Shown here: piece after piece, positions 1-11,267 of the stretch
How positions within the stretch are numbered: position 1 is the stretch's first letter
Layout: each line of letters starts with the position of its first letter
DNA from: Neoceratodus forsteri
Lineage: Eukaryota; Chordata; Ceratodontiformes; Ceratodontidae
DNA: 64,000 nt
Reading direction: 5' to 3'
NCBI GenBank assembly: GCA_016271365.2
Contig: CM057456.1
Span: 161,746,501 to 161,810,500 of the forward strand
Translations under genes and position numbers: made by a program
Notes under the pieces: model-generated
Databases searched by the model: none
The model's input: only the letters and a program-made list of their open reading frames with translations
Told to the model about the DNA's origin: nothing

Positions 1-2164
1 CTCGTGTTGGCCTATAACACAGCCATTATGGGGGCTCTGGATTCCATTGCTCCAGTTCGTGTTCACCCCCCTCTCCCTTGGTTTGATGGGACGTTGAGGG
101 AGATGCAGAGACAGGGACGAAGGTTAGAGCGTTGCTGGTGAAGGTCCGCCCTTGATGCCGACCACCTTAGATTGATGGATCATTATTTGGTCTGTCAATC
201 GGCAATCACCCATAAGAAGGCAGAATTTCTGTCCAGGGAGATTGTGGTTGCTCGGAATCAACCAACTCAGCTATTTTGAACTGTAGACAGACTGTGCAAC
301 CCAGCCTGTCTGCAAGTTTGGAAAGCTTTTTCATAATTGGAGTACGATGAGCTTGCTCGGCTCTTCGCAAATAAGGTGGCCGACATTAGGGCAGAACTGC
401 TGCCATCACATTCTAGGGGGGTTGCCGTGGACTGGTGTGAGACAACTGTGCCCTAGTTTTCCTGGAGTTCCTTCAGTCAGCTGGGGTTCATGGGTGTCAT
501 GAGGATCATCCAGCATATGCGCCCTATGTGCTGTAGTTTGGATCCTGGATCGACCTCCCTAATTTTGGGTTGTATTGATATCATCGGTCCAGTCCTTGTG
601 CAGATAGTCAGGTGCTCATTGGAATCCAGTGAGTTTCCTAGCTCCCTGAAAGAGGCGGTGGTGACACCTCTCTCGAAGAAAGCTACCTTGGACCCTAACT
701 GTCTCAAAAACTACAGACCTATCTCTGACCTTCCCTTTGTTGGGAAGGTGATTGAGAAAGTAGTGGCTGCACAACTGGAGGACCACTTAACCATCCATGA
801 CATCTGTGAACCCCTCCAGTCCGGTTTTCGTAAAAGACATAGTACCGAGACAGCTCTGGTTCGGGTGTTCAATGATCTCTTGATGGCTAGAGATAGGAAA
901 AGCCGTTCCATCTTGGTTCTCCTCGACCTTTCTTCAGTGTTTGACACCGTAGATCACATGGTGTTGATAGAACGCCTGAGGCTGCTTTGTGGAAAATCTG
1001 GAACCGTCTTAAGATGGTTCACATCATTCCTCACTGGGAGATCACACAGAGTTGTGACCGGGGTTTTTTCCTCAGATTCTACGGCTTTGTCTTGTGGGGT
1101 GCCTCAGGGTTCAGTATTGTCACCCATGTTATTTGTGGTGTATATGCTACCCATCGGAGACATTGTAAGGAGGTATGGGCTGAGGTTTCACTGTTATGCA
1201 GATGATACCCAGCTCTACCTTTCTTTTGCCCCCGACCAGGAGGGAGCTCTCTCAGTCTTTAAAAGCTGTCTAAGGGAAATCCAGGAGTGGATGAATTCCA
1301 GCTGGCTGAGGTTGAACTCCGATAAGACTGAGGTACTGGTTTTAGACCATGGTCGACAGATAGGGGGGTTGGGTAGTGTTGCATCTTCCGGAATTTTTCT
1401 TGGAGGTGTTTCTCTCCCGACCTCTGAATGGGTGCAGAACCTGGGGGTAGTTCTTGATGATAGGCTGACACTGCATTCGCAGGTGTCAGCAGTCGTCGAG
1501 ACTTCCTTTTATCATCTTAGGAATATCGCCAGGGTTCGGCATCTGGTTCCGTCTGCTGACCTGCCAACTTTAGTCCATGCCTTCGTGTCCTCGTGCCTGG
1601 ATTACTGCAACTTCCTTTATCTAGGGCTTTCAGAGGTTGAAATCCATCGCCTGCAGCTAGTGCAGAATGCTGCAGCCCGGCTTTTGACGGGTTTCAGTAG
1701 ATCCTGTCACATTACTCCGGTGCTGCATGAACTGCACAGGCTGCCAATTCTGTGGCGGATCACTTTAAAGTTGGCTTGCTGACTTTCAAAGCCCCACACG
1801 ACCTGGGCCCTGTCTATCTGAAAGAACTTCTGGTTCCCTACCGCCCCATTCGATCACTCCGCTCGGCTGACGGGTTGCTAGAGGTTCCAAGGGTGAATTT
1901 GAAATCTTCTGGCGCTTGGGCTTTTTCATACATTGCCCCCACCCTTTGGAACTCTCTACCCCGTCGGTTGCGGGAGTTCACTTCTGTGGAGGGTTTTAAG
2001 AGTGGTCTGAAGACCTTTCTGTGGGAAAATGCATTTTCAGAATATTGATTGGTTTAATTGTCTTGGTCTGGCTGAATTTGTTTCTAATGATTTTTGACTG
2101 TTATTTATGTACAGCGCCTTGATAATTGAAAGACGCCATATAAATAAAATTATTATTATTATTA
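1..2164 (+). mobile_element. L2-clade LINE, copy A (5' cut by window)
   Basis: Non-LTR retrotransposon of the L2 (Maui-like) clade. Bases 1-490 translate, with stops, as the linker between endonuclease and reverse transcriptase (APVRVHPPLPWFDG is a typical L2 stretch). The RT follows. The 3' end carries the L2 hallmark: a GCGCCTTGA-like box, then TATAAATAAA and an (ATT)n tail at about 2148-2164. The copy is defective, with stops in the linker and a frameshift near 1752-1782. A second copy of the same family lies at 62333-64000 in the same orientation. The clade assignment rests on the protein and the 3' end together, so it is firm. Confidence 0.9.
490..2048 (+). pseudogene. L2 reverse transcriptase ORF, frameshifted
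   Basis: Encodes the RT that would copy L2 RNA at the target site. Visible blocks in order are NYRPISDLPFVGKVIEK (RT motif 1), QSGFRKRHSTETALV, LVLLDLSSVFDTVDH (palm aspartate), CGVPQGSVLSPMLFVVYML, the catalytic YADDTQLYL near base 1200, and the thumb ending NAAARLLTGFSR. The frame stops at 1782. The C-terminal part (KAPHDLGPVYLKELLVPYRP and LWNSLPRRLREF) continues in another frame over 1752-2048, so one frameshift breaks the gene. The SVFD block has replaced the usual S-A-F-D. No functional start is implied, because the protein really begins upstream of the window. Confidence 0.88.
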
Positions 2165-2302
2165 CATTGCCTCCTTGTTGTTATGTACCTTGTTTGAACC
2201 TGTATTTTCATTGTACTCTTCCAGGTCGTACCTGAAAATAGGCATACAGTTTGTCTAGTGTACCGACCTGGTCAACAAAAGCTAAATAAATAAATATCCA
2301 CC
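2165..2302 (+). mobile_element. 5'-truncated LINE 3' tail (tail family A)
   Basis: About 138 bp with the pattern GTACCTGAAAATAGGCA, TTTGTCTAG, ACCTGGTCAACA and an (AAATA)n-like end. The same tail appears at 4436-4530 and 22084-22247, and in antisense at the end of a longer LINE copy at 54234-55380. That longer copy is why I call these truncated LINE 3' ends and not an independent SINE. Confidence 0.7.
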
Positions 2303-4435
2303 TCGGTTATACTTAGGTTCTTTATTCAATGATTTTTAATCCCTATATTATCATTTATTTCTTCACTTTTTTTCAAAAGCAGTCCCAAAATATTTATTTA
2401 AGGCATTTGCCATTTCTTTTGGTTACTTAATTTCTTTACCATTTTCTAGCAATGGTCCAACTCCATGTTTATCTTTCATGTTTTGATTTATGTATGTATA
2501 AAGACTTTTACCATTATTCTTTCTGTATGCCATATTTGCTTCTACTCTCCATCTTTCCTTTCTTATCATTTTTATATATTCTTTAGACTCTTATTATAGT
2601 TTAATTTTCCATCCTCTGTCCCTGTTACTTTCTTTTTAAATGTCTTTTGTTTTTGTAAGCATAGCTTAATCACTTTGTTTGTACACCATGGTGTTTTGTT
2701 TTTTTCCCCCTCTTTTGTTGTATGTTTTTCTGTCTGGTACATACTTTTCCTCCAAATTCAATAATTTATCCTTTAACTCCCTCCACATTTGATCAGCACT
2801 CTTGCCATTTTCAAAATCCTTGTTTGATTTTTGTGAAATTTGCCCTATTATAGTTTTTGCAATCGTTTTTTCTTTTATATGTATCAAATGCTTTTTTATA
2901 TTAAAATCCGTAATATTATGATCACTATTTCCAAGCTGTTCTCTTATTCTTTATCTTGTGAATGATGTCCCCCCATTCGTTATTAGTAAATAAAGAATGT
3001 TTTCCTCTCTGGTTGGTTTATATATTAGTTGTTCCAAGTCCACCATTTCTAACATTTCCACAAAATGTTTGTTAGCGTTAGTATGCTTGTGGTTTCCCAT
3101 TTAATTTCAGGAAAGTTGAAATACCCTGTGATAACATCTCCTTCCAGGGCCATATTCTCAATTTCTTATAAAGGTATCTACTTCTTTACTGTGGTTTGAT
3201 GGCCTATAATATAAGCCAAATAGCATATTTTTGTCCAAACCTCCTGAAACTACAATCCATATGGATTCCTTCCCTTCAATTTCAACTTTATTACACAGGC
3301 TACTTTGTATATCCTCTTTAAATATAAATAGCCACCCCTCCCCCCTTTTTATGTTTTGCAGCTCTTGAATATAGCCTATAACCCTCTATATTTATATTCC
3401 AATTTATCTCTGGATCCCACCACATTTCATTGATCATCATTACCTCAAGTTCAGATTTTTTTTTGTACCATTCAGACTTCTTGCATTTAATGACCATATA
3501 TTCATTCCTGTATTTTTCTTTTCACTTTTCCTATCCTGTGTAATTGATTTTCAATACTTTTCATGTTTTCTTTGTCCCCTCTCCCCTTCACATCTAGTTT
3601 ACATTTATATCCACTACTTGTTTTAATTCTAAACCTAGTTTCCTGCTCCCCTTTTTACTTACATGTAATCCGTCCTTACAAAAATGATGGTTCATTTATA
3701 AAATCTTCTCAATGTGTTATACACCCTAGGGGTTCCTGCAATGTCCACTGTCTAAGCCAGTTATTTAATTCTTTAATTTTCCTAGTATTAAATCTATTTT
3801 CCCTCAGAGCTGATAAGTTTCCAAAAAATGCAACTTGCGATGTAATGTCTTTGCTTCTCTCCATATTTCTTCGAATTATTTTTTTTATTTCATGCTGTTC
3901 TTGCTTTCTGATGTTGTTTATTCCTATATGTAGAATCAAAGTTGCAGTTCCGTCCCTTTCTTTTACAATATCTTCTAACACTTCTTTTACGTCGCCTATC
4001 TTAGCACCTGAAAAATAACTTGTAGTTATACTTTCTTTATTACTACTTGATGTACATCTGTGTATTTTAGTACAGAATCCTCTAATACATACACTTTCTT
4101 ATCAACCTTTCCCACACTTATTTCATTACTCATTTGATCTGTAGTTGATATATTTACCATATTTTTTCCTGTCTTATAGTTTCTCGTATTTGAATTTTTT
4201 GTTTCACAGTTTGTACTTGCAATTTGTCCCTCCATTATTGTAGTTGTCATTTAATTCACTGCTTGTACTTGCAATGTGCCCATCCATTATTGCATATTCA
4301 ATTTGTTTTTCATCTTGCCTGCTTTTTCTATTTGCACTTTCCCCCTCATCCATACATGTATTCTGAATATCTATTTCATATTGTGTTGTAATGTCATTAA
4401 GTTGTATTCATTTCTATATATGACTTGTCTATTTC
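2303..4435 (-). mobile_element. AT-rich CR1-like LINE, antisense, lacking RT
   Basis: Read on the minus strand from 4435 down, this gives CR1-type ORF1, then ORF2 endonuclease and linker remnants. ORF1 has an esterase-like start at about 4100 (VYVLEDSVLKY, a degraded form of the GDS block) and LILHIGINNIRKQ at about 3930, matching the H-x-G-x-N-D block of the SGNH-esterase fold found in CR1 ORF1. The linker between endonuclease and RT is seen at 2887-2666 (KYVPDRKTYNKRGGKK). The RT itself is absent; the copy ends at 2303 against a LINE tail. Many stops are present. The same AT-rich subfamily occurs in sense at 24840-29734. Confidence 0.75.
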
Positions 4436-4530
4436 CTGTGACTGTAGTAATCTCCCGGGTCTTGCCTGAAAATAGGCAGTTATTTGTCTAGCGCACTTAC
4501 CTGGTTAACACATATTAAATAAGCATGAAA
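4436..4530 (+). mobile_element. LINE 3' tail (tail family A), inserted in antisense CR1
   Basis: A short copy of the tail also seen at 2165-2302, with CTTGCCTGAAAATAGGCAG, TTTGTCTAGCGCACTTACC and an AT-rich end. It separates two antisense CR1 ORF1 segments. Exact target duplications could not be set. Confidence 0.65.
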
Positions 4531-4539
4531 TGTTCTTTT

Positions 4540-4988
4540 TTGGCCCATATTCTGATCCATGAATTCATTTTCCTAATGGGACTAGCATCCCTGCTTCCTG
4601 TGATTGGTGCAGGTAATATTTCTGATATTAAACACTGGCATCATTTCATTAAATTCCTTCCAGTTTCTTCAAAATCCCTTTGTATGTGATAGTCTAATAT
4701 GTAACCAGTGTCACTGAACCCTATACGTAGGGCTTCTGTCGGTTTTTCCTCTGAATCCTCCAGAAATCCCTCCAAATTATTTTTCACATCTGACTCCTTG
4801 GCTCCAGGTAAGCAATTAACAGTAGCTATTTTTTTCCTGTCCTGTGGAGTCTGTATTCCTTATTATGGAATCACCTATTACAACAATGTTATTTTGTTCC
4901 TTCTCAGATAAACCATTATTCATAGCTCCCTCCTCCATAGTTTCCACCAACATTTTAAAATCTATCAGACAAGTTTAATAAATGGGAG
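4540..4988 (-). pseudogene. CR1-type ORF1 fragment with GDSII block
   Basis: Minus-strand translation reads NIVVIGDSIIRNTDSTG at about 4880, followed in a shifted frame by CLPGAKESDVKNNLEG. These are the first catalytic-type blocks (the GDS serine motif and the LPGA motif) of the esterase domain that many CR1 and L2 ORF1 proteins carry. The sequence differs from the ORF1 next door at 4100, so this is either another subfamily or a separate copy. The DIRS element beginning at 4989 interrupts it, and the segment after that DIRS (10631-10760) may be its continuation. Confidence 0.65.
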
Positions 4989-5005
4989 TCTTTCAAACAA
5001 CATGA

Positions 5006-5156
5006 AGTCTTGCTATATTATGACATATGCAGTTAGACCCAGCCTTCGAACTGCTCCGGAGGTGAAAGAGTTAACTTTCCATGCCAGGCATGGAATCTTG
5101 AGTGCGAGCTCGGTTGAGAACTCTGTCTGTTGTTCTTCAAACTCAAACTGTCAGAT
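5006..5156 (+). repeat. DIRS-A left inverted terminal repeat
   Basis: About 150 bp beginning AGTCTTGCTATATTATGACA and ending in CTCAAACTGTCAGAT. It is matched in reverse complement, nearly base for base, by 10439-10589. Outside it, 4989-5004 (TCTTTCAAACAACATG) is not repeated at the right end but is complementary to part of the internal region. Confidence 0.93.
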
Positions 5157-5539
5157 TCTTTACTCCGCCTCACTGAACAGTCGCTCTGGAGATTTCTCCT
5201 GCTGCTCGGTTCATTTTGTCGGTTAAAAGTGTATTTTTCTCGGTTTTTAAACCGTATTTTCTCTGTATTTAAACCGCAACTGGTCGGTTCAAGCTCTGTC
5301 TGTGGTATCGTAAGTAATAGATAGGTTTTACATTATTTCTTTGTGGAACTTGCAAACGGTATTATCGGTTCGGTTTGAACCGATCAGGTTGTTGTTAAAC
5401 TTAATTTAAATTGCATTAGAGTGCGGTTCCGTTCTTATCGGTTCTAAAAAAACAGATTTCATTACGGTTTTCCATGACCCGTGACACGGTTGGGAACCGA
5501 TAAGGTGTCTTGGCGGATTGCCATAAGCGGGCAAGTTTT

Positions 5540-6930
5540 GGTTAGGCTGGGACTATGTCTGAAACCCAAAGAAAACTGGGCCACTAGGTTTCAACACTGT
5601 AGTGTCTGTGGGGAAGCCTTTGCCAAGGCTGACCCACACACCACATCATGTTTATTGTCTGGGGTTTGACCACCTCAATGCAGACTGCCAGATTTGCAAG
5701 AATTTCCTGCAGCTACCCTGGATAAGAGAGTTGGTAGGCTCAGGGAACAAGAGGCCAAAAAGTCCGCTGACCGGATGGCCAGCCCGGTCCGTGCCAGCGA
5801 ACGGAGGGAGTGCCCTCTGACCAGGGGAGACTTCCTCGGGCAAGAGGAGAACTGACTCGGAGGAGTCAGTCCCAGCAAAAGGACTAGAAAATCAGCATGT
5901 GGAGCCAAAATTTCCTTCTCCAACCGCTGCAGAGATAGCCAAAGCGATCAAATTGTTCAGTCGCTGAATCAATCAACCGCACCATCAGGTAAGCGGGTCG
6001 GTTCGGTCGGTGTCACCGGTTCAGCAATATGATATAGAGGAATTTTATGAACCGGAGGAGGGGGAGGAAGATTATGAAGAGAGTGAATGTGATTTTGAAA
6101 GTCTGGATGTGCCCATTGAACTGGACATCTCCCCAGACAGACCTTTAGGAGTGTCTCCCCCTAGGTTTTCTGAGTCCCCTTCTCATTTTATATTTTATAA
6201 GAAAGTGGCTGAAACCCTCTAGCTCCCTTTGGAAGAAGCTGTGGATGAACAGGAGGAGCCTGACTATGTAGAAATGATGGATATCCCAGAGTCTAGGAGA
6301 TTGTCTATTCCTTTACATAAATCTTTTAGGAAGCGGACAATAAAAATTTAAAAGCTCCTCACACTATACCTCCTGTGGATAAAAATGGACAGAGGTACAC
6401 ATTGTCAGGCTCTGATACGGAGTTCCTTTCACAACAATGCAGCCATGTTGGGGTAGTGCAGGCTGCAGCCTGTGATAAGGCAAATATTCCCTTGGCTTCA
6501 CACACCCCTGACAAGGACTCCAGGAGGATTGATGCCATGGCAAAGAAACAGTACATTGCAGCATCCTTGGGACTCAGACAGGCAAATTATATGGCCTATG
6601 TTGCAAGATACCAGAAATCCAGATGGGATACTGTTATGGCTCTAGCGAAACAGGTCCCTGGCCAGCTGCCAAGGAGATGGAGCAGGTGGCTGCTGATGGT
6701 ATTGAGGCATCCAAGGTGCAATTCCATGCTGCAGTGGACTCTAATGATGTATTTTCAAGAGTCATGGCTACATCTGTGGCTTTTTGCAGAATGGCTTGGC
6801 TCAGGTGTAGTAGCCTGTCACAGGATACCCAGACTAAGGCCATGGATTTTCCTGTTGTGGGTAACTCTCTGTTTGGGAGAGACAGAGAATTACATGAAGA
6901 AAATGGATGAGTATAGGACCACTTATAGGA
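5540..6930 (+). pseudogene. DIRS-A Gag-like ORF1, broken into several frames
   Basis: This is the capsid-like ORF1 of DIRS elements. Near 5600 it reads VYCLGFDHLNADCQICKNF, a variant of the C-x-x-C and CLG-x-DH cysteine/histidine cluster at the start of DIRS Gag proteins. The same cluster recurs in the two other DIRS copies here. An acidic stretch follows (about 6025-6130, EEFYEPEEGEEDYEE). Then come the conserved C-terminal blocks: YIAASLGLRQANYMAYVARYQ at 6550-6620 in one frame, and VFSRVMATSVAFCRMAWLRC with LFGRDRELHE at 6750-6900 in another. At least three frame changes and several stops show decay. Confidence 0.8.
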
Positions 6931-7199
6931 GTGCACAGGCCAAGGAAAGGCAGGCCACTCCTCAGAGCAGCCTTCCAGGGGCAGGGCAGGCCCTTTCACA
7001 GGCCTTTACCAAGCCCAGGCCTCCTCTTCAGCCTAGCCCAGGGGTTCTTCAGAGGAGAGGCAGACTGGGTGCGAGCACGCCTGCTCCACCCCTCAGCCTA
7101 AAGCCCCTGCCAAACAGGCACCTGATGGGAGGCCAGGGCGATTCTCCATTACCAGTAGGGGCAGGCTGGCTTACTCGTCCAGGACTGGGAGTCTTTAAC

Positions 7200-9015
7200 A
7201 TCAGACAAGTGGGTCTTGGAAGTAGTAAGCCAGGGACTGGTTCTCGGCTTCAAAAAATTTCCAAAGATGAGAACCAGATCCTTTCCACCTGCAAATCCAT
7301 CAGAGGCTCTCGCTCTGGAATCAGAAGTCTCAACCCTCCTGGCTCTCAGAGCTGTAGAAAGGGTTCCTCCCCTACACCAGGGCGAAGGACTGTACTCCAG
7401 GTACTTCCTTACCCCAAAAAAGACAAGAGAATGGCGGCCCATCCTGGATCTCGGATACCTAAACAAGCACCTTTTAAAACCAAAATTCAAAATGGTGACT
7501 CTGGTAATTATTTTACCCTCTCTAAGGCCAGGGGACTGGCTAGCGTCCCTGGACCTCAAGGATGCCTACTTCCATGTTCTCATCAGAAGCTCCCACCGAA
7601 AGTACCTCAGATTCGAACTGCCCTCAGGCCATTATCAGTTCAGAGCAATGCCCTTGGCCTTACCTCTGCCCCAAGGGTATTCACAAAATGCCTGGCAGTA
7701 GCAGTTGCTCATTTAAGAAGGCAAAAGATTGCCATCTTTCCTTACCTGGACGACTGGCTCATAGTGGGCCAGTCTCAGCCAGATCATACACCTTCAGGTT
7801 ACCCAGCAGCTGCTTACATCTCTAGGTTTCCTTCTCAATCTCCCAAAGTCAGTTCTAGAGCCTGTTCAGCTACTCACCTTCATAGGCGCAGAACTGGACA
7901 CAAAGCAGGCCAGAGCTTTCCTTCCTCTAGAAAGAGCAAAGACCCTGGTGGTTCTGGCCTCCTCCCTCACTCTGCAGGTCTCTCGACCAGCAAGGCACTT
8001 TCTGCAGCTCCTAGGGCACATGGGTGCCTCCACAGCAGTAGTGCAGGGAGCAAGATTTCAGATGAGGGACATTCAGTTCCATTTGAGAGCCTTCTGGTCT
8101 CAAAGGAGAGATCCTCTAACCAAATTGATCCCAGTAACTCGAACCCTGATCCAGGCCCTACAGTGGTGGCAGAATCAGAGCAATCTGAGACAGGGGGTTC
8201 CTTTCATTCCTCAGTCTCACTCCTTGACCCTTACTACAGATGCATCCCTCTTGGGGTGGGGAGCTCACATGGGCAACCTCTGCACCCAGGGATTGTGGTC
8301 CCCTCAGGAATATCTGCTCCACATCAGTCTGTTGGAACTCAGAGCAGTTTTTCTAGCACTTCAGGTTTTTTCTGCATCTGTTCAGAACAAAGTGGTACAG
8401 GTCAGAACAGACAACACCACTACAATGTGGTACATCAACAAGCAAGGGGGCACTCGGTCTTCGGCCTTGTGCACCGAGGCAATGAAGTTGTGCTCACTGG
8501 CTTATTCCCTGAACACCTCCCTCATGGCAGTTCACCTCCCAGGCAAGGACAATGTCCTGGCAAATGCTCTCAGCAGGATTTCCCAGGGCCATCACGAATG
8601 GTCTCTGGATCCCCTAGTACTGGAGGTAGTGTTTTCCAGGTGGGGCACCCCTCAGATAGATCTTTTTGCAGCCCCAGACAATCACCAACTTCCGCTATTT
8701 TGCTGCAGGCCCCCAGTGTTGGGCTCAGTCCCTCTGGATGCCTTCCTTCAAAACTGGGAAGGGAAGTTTCTCTATGCCCCCCCCTTCCCTCTCTTGTTCA
8801 AGCTGCTAGTTAAAATCAGATCTCAGCCTTGCAAGATGATTCTGATTGCTCCAGATTGGGCCAGACAGCCCTGGTATCCAGTCCTTCTGTCCTTAGCAGT
8901 CCACCTTCTCCTGTGTCTTCCCAGGAATCACAATCTGTTAACCTGTGCCCAGGGGAGAGTTTGGTACCCGAATCTCAAATCCCTCAACCTCAAGGCCTGG
9001 CTCTTGAAGAGTTAG
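7200..9015 (+). pseudogene. DIRS-A reverse transcriptase and RNase H
   Basis: RT and RNase H for copying the element's RNA. Blocks in order: YFLTPKKTREWRPILDLGYL (7400-7460), DWLASLDLKDAYFHVLI (7535-7590), HYQFRAMPLAL (7630-7660), then after a frame change LTSAPRVFTKCLAVAVAHL and the catalytic PYLDDWLIVG (about 7742-7775). RNase H follows in the first frame: SLTLTTDASLLGWGAHMG (8220-8270), LLELRAVFLALQ (8330-8370) and VRTDNTTTMWYINKQGG (8400-8450). The downstream block IDLFAAPDNHQLPLF is typical of DIRS. The Y-L-D-D box with W-L-I after it is usual for the DIRS RT family. The frame change between the palm blocks is a lesion. Confidence 0.9.
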
Positions 9016-10050
9016 AGTTTGCTGACCTACACCTTTCTCAGGGTGTACTCGATATCTTGAAAGCTTCTAGGAAGCCTTCCACCAGGGCTACTTATAATTC
9101 TAAATTGAAAAGGTTTTCCATATGGTGCTCTGGAAAGCATATTTCCCCAGAATCTGCTGATTTGCCCACAGTCCTGGATTATATGGTCCACTTAAATACT
9201 TTGGGGCTGAGGCCAGCTACCCTGAAAGTGCATTTGGCAGCTGTCTCTGCTTTTATATCAACAGGAAAGCCCTCTTCTCTTTCTGTTCACCCTGTATTCT
9301 CCAAGCTTTTCAAGGGATTGCTTCACACCAACCCTCCATTCAGGGACCCTGCTTCCGCCTGGGATCTTAATGTTTGCATTGCACAGCTTATGCAACCCCC
9401 CTTTGAGCCTTTGTCTTCAGCAGAGCTTAAGTACTTGACTTGGAAAACTGTGTTTCTAGTAGCCATCACTTCTGCCAGATGCATAAGTGAATTACAAGCT
9501 TTATCAGTGGAGCCTGATTTTATCTCTTTCACAGAGATAAGGTGGTCCTCAGGACTAACAGAAAGTTCTTGCCTAAAGGTGGTTTCAGATTTCCACCTTA
9601 ATCAATCTATATCTCTTCAGTGTACTTCACTGACCATTCCTCCTCTGGCGAGAGGAGGCTGCACAGCTTAGATGTGAAGAAAGCTCTTAGTTACTACATA
9701 GAGCGTACCAGGGGTCACAGGTTGACTCCCTCCAACTGTTCCTCACTTATGGTGAGGTTGGTAAAGGGAAACCTGCCACTAAAAGATCCATTGCCAGGTG
9801 GATTGTCTCTTGTATCCAATTTTGTTATCAAAAACTGGGTAAGGTTCCCCCTTCAGGCCTGAGGGCTCACTCTACCAGAGGTACAGCTGCGTCCCTGGCT
9901 GCAGCCAGGGACATCCCTATCATAGAGATATGTCAAGCAGCTACCTGGAAAACAGTTCACACTTTCACCAAGCATTACTCCCTGGACATCCAGGCTAGGA
10001 GTGATGCTCGGTTTGGCACAGCTGTGCTTCAGAGCCTATTTCCTAAGTAG
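9000..10050 (+). pseudogene. DIRS-A tyrosine recombinase
   Basis: A lambda-integrase-fold recombinase that would insert the circular DNA copy. The N-terminal SAM-like part reads STRATYNSKLKRFSIWC (9080-9130) and RPATLKVHLAAVSAF. The first catalytic arginine lies in ITSARCISELQALS (9465-9505). The H-x-x-R box is AHSTRGTAASLA (9867-9900) and the nucleophilic tyrosine lies in TFTKHYSLDIQARSD (9960-10005). The tail is FGTAVLQSLFPK, then TAG near 10048. The domain is spread over three frames with a frameshift near 9540-9640, so it is not translatable as it stands. All recognisable catalytic residues are nevertheless still present. Confidence 0.9.
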
Positions 10051-10087
10051 GTTCTGTCTCTCCTCCATGGAGGTACTGCTGTGTAGT

Positions 10088-10188
10088 CTGCATATGTCAT
10101 AATATAGCAAGACTTCATGTTGTTTGAAGAAAAAATTACTCACCTTAGTAATGTTGTTTCTTCTAATGGAGTCTTGCTATATTATGAC
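10088..10188 (+). repeat. DIRS-A internal complementary region
   Basis: The left half (10088-10130) is the reverse complement of the outer left end (4989-5035). The right half (10128-10188, containing AAATTACTCACCTTAGTAAT) is the reverse complement of the outer right end (10568-10630). It therefore joins left-end and right-end sequence in the order expected of a circle junction. In DIRS-1 the equivalent region templates completion of the termini and circularisation. Confidence 0.9.
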
Positions 10189-10438
10189 CTCCCCTGCCTG
10201 CCCTTCTCAGAACCTCTGCTTTTGGGATGTGGGTGGGCAGTGCAGTGTTGGCACTTAGTAGATGCCCACCTTGTTTTTCACCCTCTTTTGGGGTGTTTGG
10301 GTGTTGTGTTTTTTGTTTGGATCCCCTGACTTGAGTCTTTGTTTTGGGACCAAAAATTGTGTTAATATTTTAGTAGCCAGTTGGCTAGTGTAGGTTTACA
10401 GCTTCCACACAGAATCTTAGTGAGTTTTGCTCGTAAAG
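10189..10438 (+). other. DIRS-A spacer between internal region and right ITR
   Basis: About 250 bp of GT-rich noncoding sequence. No motif or reading frame with homology was recognised. Confidence 0.6.
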
Positions 10439-10589
10439 ATCTGACAGTTTGAGTTTGAAGAACAACAGACAGAGTTCTCAACCGAGCTCGTGCTCAAGAT
10501 TCCATGCCTGGCATGGAAAGTTAACTCTTTCACTTCCGGAGCAGTTCGAAGGCTGGGTCTAACTGCATATGTCATAATATAGCAAGACT
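10439..10589 (+). repeat. DIRS-A right inverted terminal repeat
   Basis: The reverse complement of 5006-5156 with only a few mismatches (for example GTGCTCAAG against CTTGAGTGC). The outer extension 10590-10630 (AACATTACTAAGGTGAGTAA) pairs with the internal complementary region. Confidence 0.93.
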
Positions 10590-10630
10590 CCATTAGAAGA
10601 AACATTACTAAGGTGAGTAATTTTTTCTTC

Positions 10631-10760
10631 TTCCTCCTATTCCCCCGATAACATTTACCCAGTTCTCATCAGAATCACTTACAAAAAACCCTCATTTCCA
10701 TGTGCCCATTTTATGTTTTGCATAGTATTCTGTGTCACCACCCCCTGTAATTGAATTTGT
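10631..10760 (-). mobile_element. Possible continuation of the antisense CR1 ORF1 split by DIRS-A
   Basis: Minus-strand translation gives FFVSDSDENWVNVIGGIGG, a plausible ORF1 linker. The position directly after the right end of DIRS-A suggests it is the other side of the CR1 fragment at 4540-4988. The evidence is positional and weak. Confidence 0.35.
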
Positions 10761-11105
10761 TTTAAGTATTATGTAAGAAGCCTTCAAGATCATTAATCAT
10801 GTGCATTTTACCCAACCTCACTCTCTTTTCCAAACTTGTGACAGAGTGGCATTTCACACACTTATATGCTTATTCTGTGGGTTTCTGTTGATTATATTTT
10901 GCAAGTCAAGCACTGTATTAGCATACTGCACTGCTACTGTTAGTTGAACCTGTGTTGTACACTGTCCATTGTTTATTCATGTACTGTTTAATGTTGTACT
11001 CCTACTACCCCTTCCCCCAGGACGCATCTGGAAATTAGCTCTTCTGCTCAGTATGCTTTCCTGATGACATGCTTGAATGAATAAATAAATAAAATAAAAT
11101 ATTTG
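10761..11105 (+). mobile_element. Diverged LINE 3' tail with (AAATA)n end
   Basis: 10905-11105 has the layout of a LINE 3' end: a CATCTGGAAATTAGC box, a pyrimidine-rich middle, then ATGAATAAATAAATAAAATA. It is laid out like tail family A but clearly diverged. Bases 10761-10904 show nothing recognisable. Confidence 0.45.
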
Positions 11106-11267
11106 TTTCCCCTGTTCTTTTTCCAACTTCAGTATCAGCTTCCATTTTCCCATAAATGCTTACATGTAACCCTTACTTGCCTATGTCTCTGTTATTTATT
11201 TAAGCAGAGCTTCCAACTATCTTCCATCTTCCCAGGTGACACAGACAGACACTGGCATTTGCCCATG
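11106..11267. other. Unassigned noncoding sequence
   Basis: Pyrimidine-rich intronic sequence with no recognised gene or element. Confidence 0.5.

Larger units (their letters stand above)
4989..10630 (+). mobile_element. DIRS-like tyrosine-recombinase retrotransposon A, structurally complete
   Basis: A 5.6-kb DIRS element with all structural hallmarks: inverted terminal repeats (about 5006-5156 and 10439-10589), unequal outer extensions (4989-5004 and 10590-10630), and an internal complementary region (10088-10188) that pairs with both outer ends. The coding order is Gag, RT, RNase H, tyrosine recombinase. The frames are broken by several stops and shifts, so this copy is not autonomous. Ty3-type LTRs and integrase are absent, as expected. 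It sits in antisense CR1 ORF1 sequence inside the presumed SMIM13 intron. Confidence 0.92.

Noticed and set aside
6375..8813. An 812-codon open frame through DIRS-A
   Set aside because: Only short parts are in the coding frame of Gag (6375-6650) and of the RT (the YLDD block near 7750). The rest is out of frame with the RT and RNase H blocks and has Ser/Pro/Arg-rich low-information composition, so it is a chance composite and not a gene.
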